A DNA stretch of 64,000 nt. Source: Erythroxylum novogranatense. Lineage: Eukaryota > Streptophyta > Magnoliopsida > Malpighiales > Erythroxylaceae. The stretch is from NCBI GenBank assembly GCA_029891385.1, contig CM057235.1:14622001-14686000 (forward strand), written 5' to 3'. The first letter of the stretch is position 1; the number at the start of each line of letters is the position of its first letter. A program made the position numbers and the translations under genes. Shown here piece by piece: positions 11,585 through 22,905 of the stretch. Below the pieces are notes generated by a model. The model did no database searches and was not told the DNA's origin. It was given only the letters and a program-made list of their open reading frames with translations.

Positions 11585-12777
11585 TTATAGTTGGCTTTCT
11601 TTAGAAAGTTGCAAACAAGGGATAGACTCCTCTATTTTAACATCCCAAATCACTGTTCTTTATGCTTTAAGGATAATGAAACAATAGAATATTTATTCTT
11701 TGACTGTTCCTTCTCAAAAACAGTGTGGGATCATTGCCTCAATCATTTCCAACTCACCCTTCCAAATCAGATAAACCTCCAGGCCATTCCCAATTGATTG
11801 AACCCAGCACCAAATTTCAAAACTTATAACCCCAATATTTTTCCTATCCTCCTTTCAGTTACAGTTTATAATCTTTGGAAAGAAAGAAATTCCGAAGCAT
11901 TCAAAGATAAAGCAATGAAGGTGGGGAGCTTAAACTCCAAAGCGATCATTCAAGTCATGAGCTTCTCAATGCAAACACCGAGAGAAGGTAATGGTATGAG
12001 TTATTATTAGTAACTAACAATATATTTGCAGTTATCTGTTCAAGTAAAATCTCTGCAACTGACAGCTATCGGAATCCAAGCCCAAGGCAAGCCTATTCCC
12101 AAATCAGAACAGAAAGGAGTTGGTGATCAACGGACTTCCATAGAAACATCAAAGATGAGGAAACCAAGCAATTCATTAAGCAAACTATTAGCAGTTACTC
12201 CCTTCAGATGAAACACAGATTAAAACTTGTAGCAGGTTTTGACCAAAGAAGGATGGGAGAGACTTCAGAGGGCATATGAAGAGGATCTTAGACATGGTAC
12301 CAAGTTGTAAAGGGTAAAAAGGGTACCAAGAAACAAAGGAGCAAGCAAGCAACACCTACATCTTCCTTGGTAATTCACCAAAGAAACCCATCCTTCTACA
12401 AAATGGTAAATGCACTTAAGAGACTTAACTCATACACAGTAAAAGTGAACTTTTAGTTTTGAAGTGAAATTGATTGTGAATTCTGATTTCAGCCATGTAA
12501 ATGCTAGCAGAAGTTATGTATTTCTTTACTATGGTACATTGTAAAGGTTTTGCATAGTTGGTTAGATGTGTCTTCCTAAAAGGTCACTTTGGTTGGTATA
12601 ATTGTATAGGCAAGATGTGGTGGTTGGTTAGATTCAGAGGGAACTATTTTGTCGATTTTCCTTGTTCATAGGTCAGTTACCTTTCCGTTTTGGAGGGGAA
12701 AGCTTTCAAGGTAACCCATGATTTGTACATAAACCCTTTTTTGATTAATTTTCTCTTTGGTTCATCCAAAAAAAAAA
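11585..12777 (+). mobile_element. 5'-truncated LINE, 3' end with poly(A)
   Basis: The stretch 11591-11797 encodes KLQTRDRLLYFNI...CSLCF...FFDCSF...VWDH. This is the zinc-binding domain that follows reverse transcriptase in plant L1-type LINEs (zf-RVT), where it helps bind RNA or DNA. The usual His of HLFFDC is Tyr, a one-transition change. After a stop, 11798-12010 continues with 'VYNLWKERN', also typical of the LINE C-terminus. A 3' tail runs to an A-run at 12768-12777. The reverse transcriptase and upstream parts are missing, so this is a dead 5'-truncated insertion. No flanking duplication was identified. It ends about 200 bp before the small gene at 12980. Confidence 0.75.
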
Positions 12778-12979
12778 GTTTAGGACCAAAATAAAAAAAA
12801 AAATGAAAAGGTTTGGGCTGATGATAGGCTTTAGAGGGCTATTAGCCCAATAGGGAATTTATCGCCGACTCCACCCCATTTAAAACTATCCAATCCAATG
12901 CTTTAAACGTAAGAACGGCGAGCTCTGAACTAAACGGGTTGCAGAAGAAAATTAGGGTTTTTGTGTCTAATCCAAGAAG

Positions 12980-14202
12980 ATGATTTACGACGTTAATTCT
13001 CCTCTTTTCCGTTCTTTTCTCAGCCAAAAGGGTGGCTCCTCTGACAAGAAGTATTTTACTCTCCCTCTCATTTCTCCTTTTTGGTGAAATTTTATTTTCT
13101 AATTCAATTAAAAGATGTGTTTGTTAGCTGAAGCTCGTATAGAGTTGTTGATGGTCATTGGGTTTGCATTTTGAATTATGACCTGCTTTTACGGGTTTAT
13201 GCTGTCCTTTGGAGCAGAAGAAATTAGGGGGGGAAACAACGTAGAATGCGAAATTTTCTGTTGAAACATATATTTCGTAGATTGGTTTTGGAACCCAAGT
13301 AGGGATGAGTATTTCATTTAACTTAAAACCCCTCAATCATTGTGAGGTTCTGCATTTTTTTAAAGTTCTACGAAGGTGGTCTTTTTGTATTGCTTCTGCA
13401 ATTTTTGATATATAACCTGTATTCATTACATGATGTGCCTTCTTTCTGATACTGAACCTAATGCGGAGTCTTTTAGGTCATCAAAGATTCTCTTCGAGTT
13501 CTATTCTGGATTGTATTTGTCTCCACCTCTGCTTTATCCCAAGATGAACACATACTTGAATGCTCTTTTAGGTCATTACAACGTAGAATGCGAAATTTTC
13601 TGTTGAAACATATATGTCGTAGATTGGTTTTGGAACCCAAGTAGGGATGAGTATTTCATTTAACTTAAAACCCCTCAATCATTGTGAGGTTCTGCATTTT
13701 TTTAAAGTTCTACGAAGGTGGTCTTTTTGTATTGCTTCTGCAATTTTTGATATATAACCTGTATTCATTACATGATGTGCCTTCTTTCTGATACTGAACC
13801 TAATGCGGAGTCTTTTAGGTCATCAAAGATTCTCTTCGAGTTCTATTCTGGATTGTATTTGTCTCCACCTCTGCTTTATCCCAAGATGAACACATACTTG
13901 AATGCTCTTATGCCACAAAATTTGCTCACGAGTGATTGTTAATGCTTTTAAATAAATAATGAAGCATGCACCTTTTTCAACTCTACTGAGGTGCTTATGG
14001 TTCTGGGTACTTGGGTGTTCCATGTTTAAGTGATTTATCTTGGTCATGTTTCATCCGATTCTAATATGTTGTCTTTTGAGTAGATGGTTTAAATGTTTAT
14101 GATTTTTTGCACGTTGATTGTTTTCTCAGGAAAATGGAAGAGCAAAAACCTAAGGAGCAAAGGCCTAAGGCCAGTGAAAATAAGCCTGTTATGACAGAAT
14201 GA
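12980..14202 (+). CDS. small two-exon gene, predicted 47-residue protein
   Basis: Exon 1 is 12980-13050, starting at ATG after ccaaga. The donor GT is at 13051 and the acceptor ttttctcag ends at 14129. Exon 2 is 14130-14202, ending in TGA. The joined length is 144 bases with phase kept (71 + 73). The product has a neutral start with NSPLFRSFL and a Gly/Ser turn, then a lysine-, glutamate- and proline-rich tail ending in PVMTE. No membrane segment or known domain is visible. The upstream leader (12840-12979) includes 'ttagggttt', common near plant promoters. The intron carries a recent 342-bp tandem duplication. I do not recognise the family; the clean splice phase and biased composition are the support, and a chance frame cannot be excluded. 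Confidence 0.5.
13236..13911. repeat. 342-bp near-identical tandem duplication in an intron
   Basis: Unit 1 is 13236-13577 and unit 2 is 13578 to about 13911; both start acaacgtagaatgcgaaatt. I see only one clear substitution (atatattt against atatatgt), so the duplication is recent or an assembly artefact. Confidence 0.95.
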
Positions 14203-15682
14203 GAAGTGTTTCTCCAAGCTTTGACATAAGATATGGATCAGAGCTGTTTGAGAGTGCATTGATTGTAAGACATGTCATCTCTAGTATAATTAAACCTATT
14301 GCTGTGAGCTGGATTTTGTTTGGACATGGATGCTGTTTGAGTTTGTAATAGAAAACGCAATTTGGAAACCCATCCCTGGGTTTGTTTCTATCAGATGGCA
14401 TGAAGCGCTGTGTTCTGAACTTTCTTGCGTGTTTCTTAAAAGAGTTCTTATATCAGTTGTATTCTGAACTTTTTGCATGTTTCTTGAAAGGATTCTTCTT
14501 CTTGTTACGGTCTGTTACGAAACATGCGAGGAAATCTGCAGAGAAAGTAATAAAAGAATGCGTCTGTTTACTTAAGCTTTGGTCCAGCACGTGATGATAG
14601 AAAAAGTTGTATTGCCTCCAATGCTGAAAGAGGTTCTCCATGATGCTGCGAGAATAATTGACATGATATTTGTGGCTTAGTACGCAGAATGATGAGATGT
14701 TTTTTTCACCCGCTGTCTGGAATTATTCTTTTTTTTTTCCCACATAAACGAATAAAGATTAGAATAGGGGTGCATTGTAGGGAAGAGTTATGATTTTGTC
14801 TGATGGTTGACTCCGAAGATGAGCCTTCTATAGGACAAGACTAATGGAAAGTGGAACTTAATCGTGAAGAGGGTGATAAAATTGTCAAAAACCCGCTTGT
14901 AACCATCCTTGACCAAGGCAAATCGATTCTAGGATTAACATCTAACACTTTTAACATGTAATTGTTTTATTTGATGGAAGCGTTACAGAAAAGAGTATAA
15001 TAGTCCTGTTGGCGGGATGTTGAACAGCAGAGGACCATGCAGGGCAAGCACTTGAGTAGGCATGATTGGACTCCCATGTGCAGCCAATCCAATCTTGAGA
15101 GCTGAGACCCCTCCCTCTCAATCACATTTGTGTCTTCTATTATCGCCCTTCTCGATCCTCACTAGTTACCTTAGACCAAAGGTTCCTTCTTGCACGTCAT
15201 GTTAGGATAATAATGCCACATGTACGTGATCTGATCGTTCTACTTCATATTTGACATCAATGGACTTGGAGAGAATTGCTCAGGCAACTCAATTGTTTTC
15301 TTAATTGATGGCTACAGAAGCAATGCCCTGTGGGTTTTACTTAGTTGTAGAACAAGATATCAAGCTGTTAAGTGTTGATGGTGTTCTGATTAGAAGTGTA
15401 TTGATCAAATGGCAAGCGGATCAAAGGGGAACATTAATGAAATTTAATAATTATGCTTGCGTCATGAATGAAACCCATAGTTGGTGGGTTTTCTCCTTTT
15501 CTTGTGGACGTTAGTTAGTTCATTTAGCCTCCTATATTCACGCCGCTTTTACTCCCCACTACTCCACACTCTCTCCCTTTTGTTTTAACCAAAGACCAAC
15601 AAGAAGCAAACTTCAAGCTTGTTTCCGCACATTTCCACATTCTATCACGATCACCACCTGCTTGGCAATTCCGGAAAAAACA
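14203..15682. other. intergenic: 3' region of the small gene and upstream region of the next gene
   Basis: 14203 to about 14760 is probably the 3' untranslated region of the small gene; an AATAAA-like signal (gaataaag) lies near 14751. From 14770 to 15500 I see no convincing gene. A frame at 15305-15514 has no family resemblance. 15520-15680 is C/T-rich (ctccccactactccacactctctccc), typical of a plant promoter or leader, and precedes the ATG at 15683. Confidence 0.5.
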
Positions 15683-16990
15683 ATGTCTGAATTTTCTGTG
15701 TCATGCAAGAAAACTGATCACTTCCCGAGTCTTGTCCTCTCTGACTTCTTCCTCTTCTGTTCCTTTATCATCTATCACCCTCTTTACTTCTTTTACTTTG
15801 TCTTCTTCTCTCCTTACTTCTTCAAGCTGCTCTCCTTCCTCTCCCCTCTCTTTGTCACCACCGCTCTTTTACTCGTAGCTCTCCTCACTCGCTCCCCCGA
15901 TCTTGGTTTTGACAAGTCTCACTGTGAACCTTCAACTGATTCCAAGTTTGGTTTTCTCGTTCGTACTTATAGAACCATTGTAGAGAGATTAAAGTCGTCT
16001 AAAGTGGATGATGGGAATCAAGAATTCCATGACTTGGAGGATCTGTATGTGTACAAGTTTGTGTTCGAGACGTCAAGTCTGGATACTGCAGAGGCCCCAG
16101 TTGTCGAAGTTTTGAAGTTCCAAGCTAAAGAAAACTGCTTAACAAGCAGTGAAGCACACATTGACAAGAGCACGAGTCATGAAGGTTGTAGGCTAGGAAG
16201 GGTCTTTGAAGAGGAAGATGGCAATTTCGATGATGTAAATCCTGTTTTTGCGACGAATCATAGTCCGCTAATTTCGGAAGCGAAGACATTAAAAGCGTTC
16301 TTGCATGAAAAGGAGGAGCTTGAACATTGCTGGTCCGAAAAGAGCGAAAGCGAAATCAAACCACACAGCGTAAAATCCAATAAAGTTGAAGAAGAAGAAG
16401 AAGAAGAAGAAGAAGAAAGAAAAGTACCGTTCACAAGAAGAGGATCCAAGGCAATGGGTCATCAAAAAAGTGAACTAAGTGCTAACGGTGATGATGACGT
16501 TGACCATCAGTACACACCAAATCTGTATTCACAGAGGCTCGAAAAAGCAAACTTTCGGAGTGGACATTACAATATTAAAGTTACAGAGACATGTCAAACA
16601 TTGGGCTCGGATCTCGGGAGTTTTGGGTCGACGAGGAAAGAAAAAGAGTGGCGGAGGACATTGGCGTGCAAGCTTTTTGAGGAGAGACACAATGTGGTCG
16701 AAGGAGGCGAAGGAATGGACTTGCTTTGGGAGACATACGAGACAGATTCCATTAAACTTAAACCAAAAAGCAAATCAAAGAAGGGAAAGAAAGGGAATAT
16801 TGATCATGAGGAGGAGGATGAGGAAGAGGAGGAAGAAAATGACGGTCAGCTTTGCTGCTTACAGGCTCTAAAGTTCTCTGCTGGAAAGATGAACTTGGGA
16901 ATGGGAAGGCCTAATCTTATGAAGATCTCCAAAGCTCTCAAAGGAATTGGATGGTTGCACCATGTAGGCAGACATGGGAAGAGAAATTAA
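15683..16990 (+). CDS. membrane-anchored acidic plant protein, unknown function (435 aa)
   Basis: This is a single uninterrupted frame of 435 residues plus stop. I chose the ATG at 15683; the frame extends only to a TTG upstream, and a C/T-rich leader precedes it. Residues about 17-68 are strongly hydrophobic and aromatic, enough for two membrane passes or an anchor. The rest is hydrophilic, with two acidic runs (about 235-246, ten glutamates, and 374-386). Between them, near 322-336, is EWRRTLACKLFEERH, followed by GMDLLWETYE. The C-terminus (about 400-435) is basic: SKALKGIGWLHHVGRHGKRN. The EWRRTLACKL and GMDLLWE motifs recall an uncharacterised plant family sometimes labelled ribosomal protein L34Ae. 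That label is from memory, and I see no ribosomal domain. The frame looks intact and under constraint. Confidence 0.8.
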   Translation: MSEFSVSCKKTDHFPSLVLSDFFLFCSFIIYHPLYFFYFVFFSPYFFKLLSFLSPLFVTTALLLVALLTRSPDLGFDKSHCEPSTDSKFGFLVRTYRTIVERLKSSKVDDGNQEFHDLEDLYVYKFVFETSSLDTAEAPVVEVLKFQAKENCLTSSEAHIDKSTSHEGCRLGRVFEEEDGNFDDVNPVFATNHSPLISEAKTLKAFLHEKEELEHCWSEKSESEIKPHSVKSNKVEEEEEEEEEERKVPFTRRGSKAMGHQKSELSANGDDDVDHQYTPNLYSQRLEKANFRSGHYNIKVTETCQTLGSDLGSFGSTRKEKEWRRTLACKLFEERHNVVEGGEGMDLLWETYETDSIKLKPKSKSKKGKKGNIDHEEEDEEEEEENDGQLCCLQALKFSAGKMNLGMGRPNLMKISKALKGIGWLHHVGRHGKRN

Positions 16991-17639
16991 ATGGCATAAA
17001 TTTCACTTTCTGATTGTTAATCTATTGCTTTAACATGTATGTGTGTACTTTGTTATAAGAATCCAAAAGTAAATATTTTGTTTGAATTTTCAGTTCTTCA
17101 GGTAATTTTTAATGGTAAGTTTGATGTAAAACTCTAATGCTAAAGAACCTAAAATTCCTTAAATACACACTGGATAGGACATGAACAAGAAGAAATCTTC
17201 AACCCTAATAAACTCCCAATCAATTGTGTGAATAAAAAGGCATATGATAAGGTTGATTTGAAAACAAAAATAGAAATTTACCATGATTATCTTAATAAGA
17301 ATTATATTCTTAATGAAGAAGACAATAAATCCTCCTTAAAGAATTTGATCCTGCCAATGTAGAAATTTATTCATCCAAAATCTCTAAATAATGTTTATTA
17401 TGAGGTATTTATATCCCTTAAAAGAAAGAAATTTTAAATATATAAAAGACCTTTAAACATTGGCCTCCCATCAAATTAACTAAAGCCCAAACTAATATTT
17501 CTAAAATACAAACCATTAAACCTAAAAGGTTTAAATTAAATGAGCTAAAAATTAATAAAAGTTCATCTCACTAAAACAAATCCAAAACATAAGTAGTGGG
17601 CTGCTCAAAGCTATGCTTCTAACTTAAAATAATTAATTA
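16991..17639. other. 3' flank of the acidic-protein gene, then possible gypsy LTR
   Basis: The first 100-150 bases are a likely 3' untranslated region. 17150-17640 is AT-rich, non-coding and lies directly downstream of minus-strand gypsy pol, where its 3' LTR would be expected. No LTR edge or target duplication could be fixed. Confidence 0.35.
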
Positions 17640-18720
17640 AACGAGAATGAAAATCTTCTTGCACATTTCGCCTAACTTGATCAGTTATGATGTCATTGAT
17701 CCTCATTGTCTCTTGAGATTCCATGTCATCTATAATTCAACCCGTGTAAAATTGAAACGCTTCTTTGAAGTTCTTAATTCTTTATCTTGTTATTGGTCCC
17801 TCCAGCGTTACTAGCTCATCTTTGGTTCTATATCTCTTACAAAGTACCATGGTCGTACTCACATCATCCCCTTCCTCTTTAAAAGGATTTGAATCAAAGT
17901 CAAAAGGAGATAAGCTAGAAATAGTAGCACTAATATTATACTCACCTAACAAGTCTATCTTGTATGCATTATCATTGATGCATTTCAACACTTAGAATGG
18001 TCCATTACCCCTTGCATCAAGTTTTGACTTCCTTTGTTATGGAAACCTTTCTTTTTGCATGTGCACCTAAACTCAATCACCTGGTTTAAAGAGAGCTTGC
18101 TTTCTACATTTATTTGATTTTTGTGCATACATGTGATTCTTTTTCTTAATATGTTCACGCACTTTCTCATGTATTATTTTAACCAAGTCAGCGTTCTTTT
18201 TGCCATCTTGTTTGTATTTAATCACATACACAAATGTTTTAAGATACTCTACCCAACTTGCATTTCATTTGCTCAATTTCTCTTATCCTTTGAAGTACTT
18301 GAGAGACTGATGATCACTATCTATCATAAAATCTTTAGGCGGTAAGTAATGTTCCCAAACTTCATGGGCTCTCACCAAGGCATTAAGCTCCTTATCATAA
18401 GTAGAGTAGTTCAAAACTAATCCACTCAACTTCTCACTCAAATATGTTATGGGATGAATCTGCTGCTTAAAAACAACCCTATACTAATCTTAGAAGCATC
18501 ACAATGAAAAATGGGTGCATTTCATAGCTTTTTAGTTAAAGTATTAAATGCATTTTTACGTTCTTTCTCCCATCTAAAACCAACGTTCTTCTTAACAATT
18601 TCATTCAATAAAGCAGCAATAATAGAGAAATCTCTAACAAATCGCCTATAAAGACCTGTTAAGTCATGGAAACTCCTAACCTCACTAATTGACTTAGATG
18701 TCGGCTGATGCCTAAAAATT
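17640..18720 (-). pseudogene. Ty3/gypsy pol remnant (RT end, RNase H, integrase C-terminus)
   Basis: Read on the minus strand, 18715 to about 18520 gives 'SEVRSFH...YRRFVRDFS', a typical end of gypsy reverse transcriptase. RNase H-like text follows and then, at about 18110-17780, an integrase tail with VHMQKERFP, LDARGNGPF, VLKCINDNAYKIDL and GPITR. Several stops and deletions are present, and the integrase catalytic core is mostly missing. A second copy of the tail lies at 23780-23975 in the same orientation. It is a non-functional fragment. Confidence 0.75.
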
Positions 18721-18894
18721 ATGTAGTACTATTTAGTATGTTTTCTCTATTCTAGCATAACTTTGTGCCCTATTTTGTTAATTTAGACTTTTAATTAGTT
18801 GCTTAATTAGCTCTATGTTATTTTGTAGAAGTATTGATAGAATTTAGGAATTTTGGAGCTAAAAATAGGAAAGATTGAAGAGATATGGTCAAAT
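18721..18894. other. non-coding junction before truncated copia copy 2
   Basis: A 174-bp AT-rich stretch lies between gypsy pol and the first copia-like sequence. It could be a piece of gypsy LTR. No feature can be named with confidence. Confidence 0.3.
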
Positions 18895-18993
18895 ACTAAT
18901 TCTATATGAACGTTAATAGCTCCTGTAGCAAGACTAGAAGCTATTAGGATACTACTTGCATATGTTGTCTGTCACGATATAAAGTTATTTCAA

Positions 18994-20258
18994 ATGAACG
19001 TTAAGAGTGTCTTTTTAAATGGCTTTATAGATGAAGAAGTTTATGTGAAGCAACCTCCAAGTTTCGAAGATGTCAAGAAACCAGATCATGTCTATAGACT
19101 TCATAAGGCTTTGTATGGCTTAAAACAAGCTCCTCGAGCTTGGTATGATCGTTTGAGTTATTTTTTATTGAGAATAAGTTCACTAGAGGTCAGGTGGATA
19201 AAACTTTTCTTATTGAGAATAAGTTCACTAGAGGTCAGGTGGATAAAACTTTATTTAGAAAGTGCATAAAGAATGATTTTATTATTGTTCAAATTTATGT
19301 TGATGATATTATTTTTGGTGCTACCTCTGAAGTGTTATGTACTAATTTTGAAAATTTGATGAAAATGAATTTGAGATGAGTATGATGGGTGAATTAAAAT
19401 TCTTTCTTGGGTTGTAAGTTATGTAAACCGAAGAAAAGTTTTTTATTCATCAACAGAAGTACGTGAAGGAACTATTGATAAAATATTATATGGGAAAAGT
19501 AAAACCAATGTCAACTCCAATGCATCCTTCAAACCATTTGTCCAATGACGAAACCGGCAAGAAGGTTGATCAAACTCTGTATAGAGGGATTATTGGTTCC
19601 TTACTTTATCTTACAGCAAGCAGACCTGACATTTTGTTTATTGTTTGTTTGTGTGTAAGATTTCAGGCAAATCCTAGAGAATGTCATTATATTGATGTTA
19701 AAAGAATTTTGAGATATCTATCAGGTACTACTGATCTTTGCTTAATGTATGAGAAAGGTATATATTTCTGGTTAATTGGCTACTATGATGCGGATTATGC
19801 CGGAGATAGGATTGATAGAAAAATTACGAGTGGATGATGTCACTTTCTTGGCAATAACCTAGTTTCGTGGTCAAGTAAGAGACAAAGCTCAATTGCTCTA
19901 TCAACTACAGAAACTGAGTATATGTCAACCGCAAGTTGCTGTTCACAGATGTTGTGGATTAAGTACTAGCTAGAGGACTACACAGTACAAGAAAAAGAAA
20001 TCTCAATCTACTGTGATAACACAAGTGCCATCAATCTGTAAGAATCCCATACAAGATTCGAGAGTTAAACAAATTGAAGTCAGACACCATTTTCTACGAG
20101 ACTACGTTCAAAGGAAGATCGTGAGTCTTCAGTTTATTGAGACGAATCATCAGTGGGCGGGCATCTTCACTAAGCCATTAAGTGAAGAAAGATTCAGAGA
20201 AATTAGACTAAACCTTAACATGGTGATGTTAAGTAATCAACCGTCTGACATGTCATGA
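18994..20258 (+). pseudogene. copia copy 2 reverse transcriptase/RNase H fragment
   Basis: The block 18994-19269 holds MNVKSVFLNG, in which the first catalytic Asp of copia RT (MDVKSAFLNG) is Asn, and YGLKQAPRAWY. After a 45-bp internal duplication, IYVDDIIFGAT is intact near 19300. RNase H follows (DADYAGD near 19790, ETEYMS near 19915) and then the VRHHFLRDYV tail to 20258. Three small frame breaks separate the pieces. With no 5' half it cannot act on its own. Confidence 0.85.
19165..19254 (+). repeat. 45-bp in-frame tandem duplication within RT
   Basis: Two perfect 45-bp units begin at 19165 and 19210 (ttattgagaataagttcact...). The result adds 15 residues in frame between the AWY motif and YVDD. 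The homologous copy near 54920-54985 has a single unit. Confidence 0.9.
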
Positions 20259-20550
20259 CCCAGATGAAAAGGTTGAAAGAGTTAATGGTAACCATAACCG
20301 TGAGGTACAACTGATAACGTCTGCTAGAAGAAATTTTTGGAGGGAAAGTTTCTCACAACCTTGAGAACACCACCTATTCTAGAACCCTCATGATATACTC
20401 TGACAATCAACCTTTGAAGAACCCTCAACAAAAACCTTTCATTACTCTATTCGGATTTCAAACTTTCCTTACTCACACTCTCAACCTCACAAACCGACTT
20501 CACTTCTTTGAAAAACTTCTCTGTTTTTAGTTCATTGTTAACTACAAGAA

Positions 20551-22738
20551 ATGGAGACAGCCATGACAAGCGAAAGACTTGTTAATTTTGAATCCCTGAA
20601 GCAGGACAACATGGATATTGAACCGAAGATTTTAGCAGTCGGATGGAGGAATTTCTTTCAAATTCGAGTGACAGCTACATGAATGAAGTTTATGATTTAT
20701 GGAAGAATGTGGAATTGATAGCTGATACTCTTTTATCTTCGGTGGATAAATTGTCGATTATTGTGACCATGAAGATGATTGAGAAGGTCACGGAGTGTCC
20801 ATTTGAAGGAGAGAAGCTCACAAGCAAAGCTAGATGGATGACACAAGCTAGCGTGAAGGAAACCCAGATCAATTTGCAGTTATATGGAGGCAATGATCCA
20901 AAGGAAAAGAAGGCGTCCAATCTTGTTCCAAAGGCTAGGGTATTACAATCACTTCTTTTTCATTGTGTACTACCGAAAACAGGGTCAAGGCATTTGGTAA
21001 CAATGCTAGATGAAAAATGCCTATTTCATCTACTAAATCGTCAGCCTATCAACTTACCATTTCTTATCTTTTATTATATGATAAAGTCTAAGAAAAACTC
21101 GACTGCTCTACCATACAGAATGATACAAACAAGGATATTCAGAGACTCTGGAGTACATCTGGAAAGGGGAAACAGGATGAAGGTAAATATCAAAAGTGTC
21201 ATCAATTCTGCAACAATTGGTAAAATGGGCTTGAAGAATCTGAAGAGCGTGCTAAAAAAGAATCTCCCTCAACAAAATCAAAATCTCAATTTGTTGAGAG
21301 GATACCTACAGAAGGAGAAAATGAATCGTCACGACAATCAATGGGAAAGACGATATTTCTTAAAGAAGGAAGCCAAGTGCAACCAAAGGAGACAATAAAC
21401 CTGAAAAGAAAAGGGGATATGCTACTTTTGGAGAAGCCGAAACAAGCAAAAACGCCACCTAGAGTTCGAACCCTGCGTCAACAAGAAGAAAAAAAAAAGG
21501 AAAGAGTTGATTCATAGTGAAACTCTGAGAAGGCAACATCTCAGGCAACCAGGTCCTTAGTTTCAATTTTGAGAGAAGAATCACAAAAATTGGCTAAAGT
21601 GACTAAAATAAGGAAGAAATTGGAGTTTGAGAAAGTAAAACCTCAACCTCAGCAGACTTCCAGACTGATTAAGGAGAATAAAAAAGAGAAAATCAGTACT
21701 GAGAAGAGCACTCGTACTGCTGTTCAGAAGAAGAAGAAGATAGTAGAACGTAGTCCAGCATAGGTCAATACTTCTCAACTGATAAGAAGAGAAGATTTGA
21801 GAGTCAAGATTTTTGAAGAAATTCAACCTGTTAGAAGTAACAATTCAATAATAATAAGAGAAATCCCAAAAAGGTAAGTCAAGGTACAATTTCAACCTAT
21901 ATTGGTAAATAGTAATACCATGCATCTGTTGAGTGAGGACGAGAAAAATATGTATAATGTTTTGAAGGATGAAGGAACCAAACCATACCTCACACAGATG
22001 ACAAAGCAGAAATATATTATTTTTCCAATCACAAGGAAAACTGTGATCAAGGTTGTGCCTGATATTTAACCTCGACCTTTCATTGTTCGCAATGAGGATA
22101 AAGGGAAGAAGAAAATGTATCCTGAAAGGATAAATGATTTGACAGATGAACAGATTGAAGTTGAAGTGAGAAACATCGATGAAGCATGTCATACAGTCCA
22201 GCAAATTGGAACTTATGTTTCCCACTTCATTTCAACAGTGTCAGGAAGTAATTATGGTAAGCGAACCACTGAAGATTCTTTTCAAGTAGGTGGAAGACTT
22301 TCAAAAAGGTTGTATAGATCTATTAAGGTTAGAAACTGAAGCTACTCAGTAGAGTCTCTTGTGCATCTCATTATGCGCATTAGACCTTTATCAACTGTGT
22401 CTTCATTTGGTGATGTCCTATACCTATTGGGAAGACAAGTTCCAAGAATAACTGGCCCTGATGATCTTGATCTTCCAGAACCTAACCTATCTGTTCAAAC
22501 TCCTACCATTACAATAATTGAACCAGATGTTATATCTTTATATGCATATACTACGACTATCGGTGTTGAAGTCGTACAACAGAAGCCTGATGAAGATATT
22601 GAAGAGAAAGTTGATTATCTGTGTGCTTTTGTGGGTGACTTGCATAAAGAAGTAGTGGATATTCGACAAGATATCAAGTCACTTCGCATTGAGATGAGAA
22701 AAATGTTTTATGAAGTTATGAAGAATCTGCAACCATGA
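20551..22738 (+). pseudogene. copia copy 2 post-pol accessory reading frame
   Basis: The frame begins at ATG 20551 (METAMTSERLVNFES), about 290 bases after RNase H. It shifts near 20640 and is open over 20643-21398, then in pieces to 22738. Residues around 20920-21120 (KARVLQSLLFHCVLP, LPFLIFYYMI) resemble what I know as the putative plant transposon domain (Transposase_32 type), a family of unknown activity. A middle K/E-rich segment (21170-21760) follows, then a conserved block near 22050-22340. The last 40 residues (about 22590-22735) are coiled-coil-like, ending before the polypurine tract. There is no signal peptide or membrane span, so an envelope role is not supported. Confidence 0.65.
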
Positions 22739-22905
22739 TTGTTTGATCAATAACAAATAGGAGAGAAAGAAGAAAGAAGAAGAAGAAGAAATGGCAAAGA
22801 TAGGAGGAGAACAAGAAAAGAAAAGGAGAACAGAACAGAACAGAAGATGGGAGATAAGAAAATTTTTTTTCTATGATTATTTGTTATCATCAAAAAGAGG
22901 GAGAT

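Noticed and set aside
15305..15514. 69-codon frame MMATEAMPCGF...
   Set aside because: No family resemblance, no splice partner, and it lies in what appears to be intergenic sequence.
16258..16449. Minus-strand frame with a poly-serine run
   Set aside because: It is the complement of the glutamate codons of the gene at 15683-16990.
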